The notes below the pieces were generated by a model. It searched no databases and had not been told where the DNA came from. It saw only the letters and a program-made list of their open reading frames with translations. 8,935 nucleotides of DNA from Chitinophaga pinensis (GTDB lineage Bacteria; Bacteroidota; Bacteroidia; SXHM01). Shown one piece after another: positions 5,237 to 8,935 of this stretch; position 1 is the first letter of the stretch; each line of letters starts with the position of its first letter. The position numbers were made by a program, and so were the translations under genes. The stretch lies in assembly GCA_945889235.1 (NCBI GenBank), contig CAMDBK010000108.1, positions 1-8,935 of the forward strand. Direction: 5' to 3'.

Positions 5237-5687
5237 TACGCTTAATGCTGACTTTACTGAGTTTATTGAAGCGCTGAACAAAGCAGAGGTTGAATACATT
5301 TTGGTTGGAGGATATGCCGTTATATTTCACGGCTACAACCGCACCACAGGCGACCTCGATATTTGGGTCAATCCTTCTCCAGATAATTATCAGCGACTGA
5401 AAAAAGCCTTTGCTCATTTCGGAATGAGTTTGTTTGACATGACTGAAGAAAAATTCATGAAAACCGACAACTATGATGTATTCACTTTTGGGAGACCACC
5501 TGTTTGTATAGAAATATTAACAGCAGTAAAAGGTCTGGAGTTTGGCAGCGCTTATAAAAACTCATCATTGCAAAACTTTGATGATGTTTCGGTGCGTATG
5601 ATTGACATACGGGATTTAATTTTAGCAAAAAAATCCGTTAACCGCTCTAAAGACAAAGACGATATTGAACATTTGGATATTGAATAA
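5229..5687 (+). CDS. minimal nucleotidyltransferase, AbiEii/MNT-like (152 aa)
   Basis: Residues 9-47 hold the start of the polymerase-beta-like fold: a helix, the strand VEYILVGG, the GGYAVIFHGYNR loop and the metal-binding D42-L43-D44. E95 in IEILTAV is at the place of the third carboxylate, which is often Asp. The C-terminus has the DIRDLILAKK.....KDKDDIEHL pattern common in nucleotidyltransferases of the AbiEii/DUF6036-like type. Such enzymes transfer a nucleotide to a protein or RNA; several serve as toxins or as antitoxins that modify a HEPN partner. No HEPN gene is present; the only partner is the overlapping 65-aa gene. The ATG at 5229 is preferred over one at 5160, because the added 23 residues would lie within the upstream gene and before the conserved fold. 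A terminator follows at once. The target is unknown. Confidence 0.88.
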   Translation: MGNTLNADFTEFIEALNKAEVEYILVGGYAVIFHGYNRTTGDLDIWVNPSPDNYQRLKKAFAHFGMSLFDMTEEKFMKTDNYDVFTFGRPPVCIEILTAVKGLEFGSAYKNSSLQNFDDVSVRMIDIRDLILAKKSVNRSKDKDDIEHLDIE

Positions 5688-5725
5688 AAAAGCCCCGCCC
5701 CTAGAAATCGGGGCGGGGCTTTTTT
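5686..5725. terminator. bidirectional intrinsic terminator between convergent genes
   Basis: A 16-bp perfect stem (5686-5701 with 5710-5725) has a 10-bp GC core, GCCCCGCCCC, bounded by A/T pairs and an 8-nt loop. On the plus strand it is followed by seven T residues (5720-5726); on the minus strand by six. It overlaps the last two bases of the nucleotidyltransferase stop and lies 21 bp after the adhesin stop on the opposite strand, so it can end both transcripts. Confidence 0.92.
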
Positions 5726-5746
5726 TATTTCTAAAACTAATTCAGT

Positions 5747-6022
5747 CTACTTCTTAATCACCTTCCTCAGCAGCGTTTCGTTTTCTGAACGCACGGTAAT
5801 AAAGTAAAGCCCTTCTGCAAAAGCAGATAAGTCATACACCTGTTTGAATAAACCGTTTACTTCACTTTGCTGGCTCACGATGTTTTGTCCCAACATATTT
5901 GTAAGCGTTAAAGTAATTCTTGAAAGCTGTGTGGTTTCCAGTTCAACGGTTATTGTTCCTGATGTAGGGTTAGGGTAAACCGTAAATGAATTATCAGACA
6001 GCGATGCATTAACAATACCTGT
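5747..6022 (-). other. T9SS type A C-terminal sorting domain coding segment
   Basis: The last 91 residues contain the PNP signature in FTVYPNPTSG, the MLGQ segment (TNMLGQNIVSQQ), and the YDLSAFAEGLYFITV block followed by a basic KVIKK end. These are the recognised elements of the domain that addresses proteins to the type IX secretion system. Its last 31 codons and 14 bp of 3' flank recur at 4141-4255. Confidence 0.93.
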
Positions 6023-8935
6023 AACCAATGCGGTTAAAGTAACACAGGTGTTGATTTGACAGCCGTTGGCATCGGTTACGTTAACACAATAGGTTCCTTC
6101 AGTAAGGTCTTGAGCAGTTGCTGTTGTTTGTCCGTTATCCCATAGGTATGAATAAGGTGCGGTACCGCCTGAAGGTGTAACTGTTGCACTTCCATCAGCA
6201 CAAATATTACAGCTTGGGTCGGTGCTGCCGGTTGCTGCTGTTAATGCTTCCGGTTGTGAAATAGTTACAGAAGCAACCGATGTACAACCATTAGTATTGG
6301 TAACGGTAACTGTATAACTGCCCGGTGAAAGGTTGGAAATTGATTGGGTAGTCTGCGCAGGTTGTGTGTTCCATGAAAAGGAATAAGGTCCTCCTCCTCC
6401 CGAAGCACTTGCAACGGCTACTCCGTTTGTAGAACCATAACAACTTACATCGGAACTCGCAACCTGAACTATTGGACCACCCACATTATTCAAAGCAACA
6501 CTTGCAGTTACAGCACATCCGTTGTTGTCGGTAACAGTAACGGTGTAATAACCTGCCGGCAGCGCAGTTGCTGTTGCTGTATTTTGTACCGGTGAAGAAT
6601 TCCATGAATAATTAAGAGCACCTGTTCCGCCCGAAGCGGTTGCAGTTGCAGTACCATTGCTTTGCTGACAGGCAGGGTTCTGAGAAGAAATCTCAACAGC
6701 AATAGCAGCCGGTTGTGTTATCGTTACATTTTTAGTAACCGAACATCCGTTGGCATCAGTAATCACTACTGAATACGAGCCGGCAGAAAGCGCAATTGCT
6801 GTTTGTGTTGTTTGGTTGTTGGCATCATTCCATACATACGAATAAGCCGGACTTCCGCCAAAGACGTTGGCAGTAGCGGCACCGTTGTTTCCACCGTTGC
6901 ACGAAACATTGGTATGAATTACAGTAGCTGATAAAACAGAATTAGGCTGGGTAACAGTTGCAGTTGCAGTTGCCGAGCAGCCATTTTCATCAGTAACAGT
7001 AACGGTATAACTGCCGGCAGCAAGTCCTGAAATTCCCTCAGTTGTTTGCGCAGGATCTGTGTTCCATGAATACGTATAGCCGGGAGTTCCACCTTCAACC
7101 GATGCGGTTGCAGTTCCGTTCTGTTCACCACTGCACTGAATATTTTCTGCATCAGTAGTTACGGTTAATGCTGCGGGCTCGGTAATAGTTACTGTTGCGG
7201 CATAAACGCATCCGCCTCCGTCAGTAACGGTTGCGGTATAGGTGCTGGCACTCAGGTCAAAAACGGTTGCCGTTGTTTGTACGGGATTGGTGTTCCATGC
7301 ATAGGTGTAATTTGGATTTCCACCTGATGCTGTTACAGTAGCTGAACCATTATTTCCTCCATTGCAGCTAACATTAGTGCCTGATATTTCTGCGCTCAGT
7401 CCGCCCTGGTTGGTAACAGAAACATTTGCTGTTTGTGTGCAACCGTTTGCATCGGTTACTATAACAGAATAATCACCCGAAGATAAACCGCTTGCTGTTG
7501 CAGTTGTTTGTGCAGGGTCCGTATTCCATAAATAAGAATAGTCAGGTGATCCACCCGATGCACTTACAGTAGTTGTTCCGTTAGGTACACTGCATGAAGT
7601 TTCTGTTGACGATACCTGAATAGTCATTGCTGCCGGTTGCAGTATGGTTGCTGTTGCAGTTGTTGTGCAGCCGTTATCATCCGTAACAGAAACCGTGTAT
7701 GTTCCTGCCGGAAGATTAAATGCAGTTGCTGCAGTTTGTACCGGGTTTGAATTCCATGAATAGGTGTAAGGTCCTGTTCCTCCCGTTGCAGTTACTGTTG
7801 CTGCACCGGTACTTTCACCATTACATAAAATGTTTGAATGAATGGTGCTTGCAGCTAAAACTGAAGAGGGCTCAGCTACAGTAAAAGTCTCATCTGCTGT
7901 GCAGCCCTGCCCGTCTGTAACAGTAAGTGTATAATCGCCTGGTTCAAGTCCTGAAATTACTGAAGTGGTTTGTTCAGGTGTTGTGTTCCATGAATAAGTG
8001 TAAGGGCCAACACCTCCTGATACAGATGCATCAACAGAACCTGATTGTTCACCGAAACAAGTTATGCCGTGGACCTCTCCGGTGATGGTTATAGCTGCAG
8101 GTTCAGTAATAGTTGTTGAACTTGTTGAAACGCATCCTGCCTGGTCGGTAACAGTAACGGTATAAGTTCCTGCGTATAGGTTAAAAGCTGTTTGTGTTGT
8201 TTGTAAGGGTTGTGAATTCCATGACCATGAATAACCGGGAGTGCCACCTGTTGCAGATGCGGTAGCGGTTCCGTTACCACCACCGTTACAGCTTACATTG
8301 GTATGCGTTGCAGAAGAGGTAAGACCACCTGAACTTGTAACAGATGCGGTAACTGTTATTGTGCATCCTGAAGCATCAGTAACAGTTACAGTATAAGTTC
8401 CTGCTGTAAGATTAGTAGCAGTTGCAGTTGTCTGAACAGGGTTTGTATTCCATGAATAGGTAAGGTTTCCGGTTCCTCCGCTTGCAGTTACCGTTGCAGT
8501 ACCTGTTGGTTGTCCGCATGCTGAACTGGTTGAAGTTGCTGAAGCATTAATAGCAGGTGGTTGACTAATCCCGACTGTAGAAAACACTGAGCATCCGTTT
8601 GCATCGGTTACCGTTAAATTGTAAGTGCCCGGAAATAATCCCACAGCAGTTTGTGTACTTTGTATAGGTGAAGTATTCCATGAATATGAAAATCCAGGGG
8701 TCCCACCTGAAACATGTGCAGTTGCTGTTCCATCGGCTGCACCATAGCAAGTAATTTGGGTACTGGTTATAGAAACATCTAAACCAAAGGGAGCACCAAC
8801 AGTTACTGTTGCTGTATTGCTGCATCCGTTGTCGTCATAAATTGTAACTATATAATCTCCTGCCGGAAGTCCGGTGGCAGTTTGTGTGTTTTGAATGGGA
8901 TTCGAATTCCATGAATAAAGATAAGGGGCTGTTCC
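5747..8935 (-). CDS. secreted SprB-repeat adhesin-like protein with T9SS sorting domain (C-terminal 1062 aa, 5' end outside)
   Basis: The minus-strand frame is open from the right edge (8935) to TAG 5747-5749. A GTG at 8642-8644 is internal to a repeat and is not the start. The visible part is 12 complete repeats of 71-78 aa plus 54 residues of another, then a 91-aa T9SS type A sorting domain (SFTVYPNPTSG ... LRKVIKK). The repeat pattern, with C.G..G.A...ASGG..PY.YSWN, then G.YTVTVTD.NGC, is that of SprB-type repeats in Bacteroidota gliding and surface adhesins. The protein is expected to cross the outer membrane by T9SS, be cleaved by the PorU-type sortase and be displayed or released. Each repeat carries two cysteines in conserved positions, possibly a disulfide. 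Thr, Ser, Ala and Val dominate. It is adhesin-like; whether it works in gliding, attachment or biofilm cannot be told. Confidence 0.95.
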   Translation of the reverse strand, partial: GTAPYLYSWNSNPIQNTQTATGLPAGDYIVTIYDDNGCSNTATVTVGAPFGLDVSITSTQITCYGAADGTATAHVSGGTPGFSYSWNTSPIQSTQTAVGLFPGTYNLTVTDANGCSVFSTVGISQPPAINASATSTSSACGQPTGTATVTASGGTGNLTYSWNTNPVQTTATATNLTAGTYTVTVTDASGCTITVTASVTSSGGLTSSATHTNVSCNGGGNGTATASATGGTPGYSWSWNSQPLQTTQTAFNLYAGTYTVTVTDQAGCVSTSSTTITEPAAITITGEVHGITCFGEQSGSVDASVSGGVGPYTYSWNTTPEQTTSVISGLEPGDYTLTVTDGQGCTADETFTVAEPSSVLAASTIHSNILCNGESTGAATVTATGGTGPYTYSWNSNPVQTAATAFNLPAGTYTVSVTDDNGCTTTATATILQPAAMTIQVSSTETSCSVPNGTTTVSASGGSPDYSYLWNTDPAQTTATASGLSSGDYSVIVTDANGCTQTANVSVTNQGGLSAEISGTNVSCNGGNNGSATVTASGGNPNYTYAWNTNPVQTTATVFDLSASTYTATVTDGGGCVYAATVTITEPAALTVTTDAENIQCSGEQNGTATASVEGGTPGYTYSWNTDPAQTTEGISGLAAGSYTVTVTDENGCSATATATVTQPNSVLSATVIHTNVSCNGGNNGAATANVFGGSPAYSYVWNDANNQTTQTAIALSAGSYSVVITDANGCSVTKNVTITQPAAIAVEISSQNPACQQSNGTATATASGGTGALNYSWNSSPVQNTATATALPAGYYTVTVTDNNGCAVTASVALNNVGGPIVQVASSDVSCYGSTNGVAVASASGGGGPYSFSWNTQPAQTTQSISNLSPGSYTVTVTNTNGCTSVASVTISQPEALTAATGSTDPSCNICADGSATVTPSGGTAPYSYLWDNGQTTATAQDLTEGTYCVNVTDANGCQINTCVTLTALVTGIVNASLSDNSFTVYPNPTSGTITVELETTQLSRITLTLTNMLGQNIVSQQSEVNGLFKQVYDLSAFAEGLYFITVRSENETLLRKVIKK
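6023..8935 (-). repeat. tandem SprB-type repeats with four-unit higher-order period
   Basis: In coding order the units are 8935-8774 (partial), 8773-8543, 8542-8315, 8314-8084, 8083-7853, 7852-7619, 7618-7391, 7390-7160, 7159-6929, 6928-6695, 6694-6467, 6466-6236 and 6235-6023. The full units are 77, 76, 77, 77, 78, 76, 77, 77, 78, 76, 77 and 71 residues. The series 76-77-77-78 repeats, giving blocks of 308 residues (924 bp) at 8542-7619 and 7618-6695. The 76-residue units lack the usual EPAA/QPAA end and instead end in a GGL-like or GGP motif. The 78-residue units begin with TIHSN or VIHTN. The last unit is the most divergent, with five cysteines instead of two. Confidence 0.9.

Noticed and set aside
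5154..5417. Minus-strand open frames opposite the nucleotidyltransferase, and similar plus-strand frames opposite polA and the lipoprotein gene.
   Set aside because: They are antisense shadows of well-supported genes and show no domain, composition or start signal of their own.
8642..8644. GTG as the start of the repeat protein.
   Set aside because: The frame is open for 97 more codons to the window edge and encodes more of the same repeats, with no signal peptide at the GTG.
6023..8935. Periodic repeats suggestive of a CRISPR or minisatellite array.
   Set aside because: The period is ~230 bp, the frame is unbroken and the encoded units are recognisable SprB-type protein repeats.

Overview
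The window looks like chromosomal DNA of a member of the Bacteroidota, probably one with a type IX secretion system (T9SS). The evidence is a very long adhesin-like protein made of SprB-type repeats and ending in a T9SS type A sorting domain, a lipoprotein with a clean lipobox, promoter-like TAnnTTTG elements, and starts that mostly lack strong Shine-Dalgarno sequences. There is no rRNA, tRNA, CRISPR array or recognisable transposase gene.

Layout. Positions 1-200 hold no secure gene: there is an open frame running in from the left edge and a good minus-strand promoter candidate. Positions 201-1040 (minus) encode a conserved-looking lipoprotein of unknown function. A 72-bp two-tier palindrome (1079-1150) separates it from the complete DNA polymerase I gene, polA (1158-4022, minus). 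polA retains its 5' nuclease, proofreading and polymerase motifs. It carries an apparent 9-codon insertion that coincides exactly with a 27-bp palindrome (2510-2536), and a sliding-clamp-binding-like pentapeptide in its linker.

Positions 4099-5732 form a small accessory island between polA and the adhesin gene. It starts with a terminator and the orphaned last ~31 codons of a T9SS-tail gene (minus), 93% identical in DNA to the tail of the downstream adhesin. The relic breaks exactly where a 49-bp sequence begins. That 49-bp sequence occurs twice (4255-4303 and 4916-4964, 47/49 identical), and each copy stands in front of a two-gene plus-strand operon. The first operon is an antitoxin plus a RelE/ParE-type toxin whose last 18 codons are cut off by an in-frame TGA. 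The second is a 65-aa protein overlapping a minimal nucleotidyltransferase. A strong bidirectional hairpin (5686-5725) closes the island.

Positions 5747-8935 (minus) are the C-terminal 1062 residues of a secreted repeat protein that continues beyond the right edge. It has 12 complete and one partial SprB-type repeats, then a T9SS sorting domain. The repeats show a higher-order period of four units (76+77+77+78 residues = 308 aa, 924 bp), which suggests the array grew by duplicating four-unit blocks.

The most interesting points are the repeat-headed cassette organisation of the island, the palindrome inside polA, the nonsense-interrupted toxin with an intact antitoxin and operator, the uncharacterised 65-aa/nucleotidyltransferase pair, and the four-unit superrepeat.
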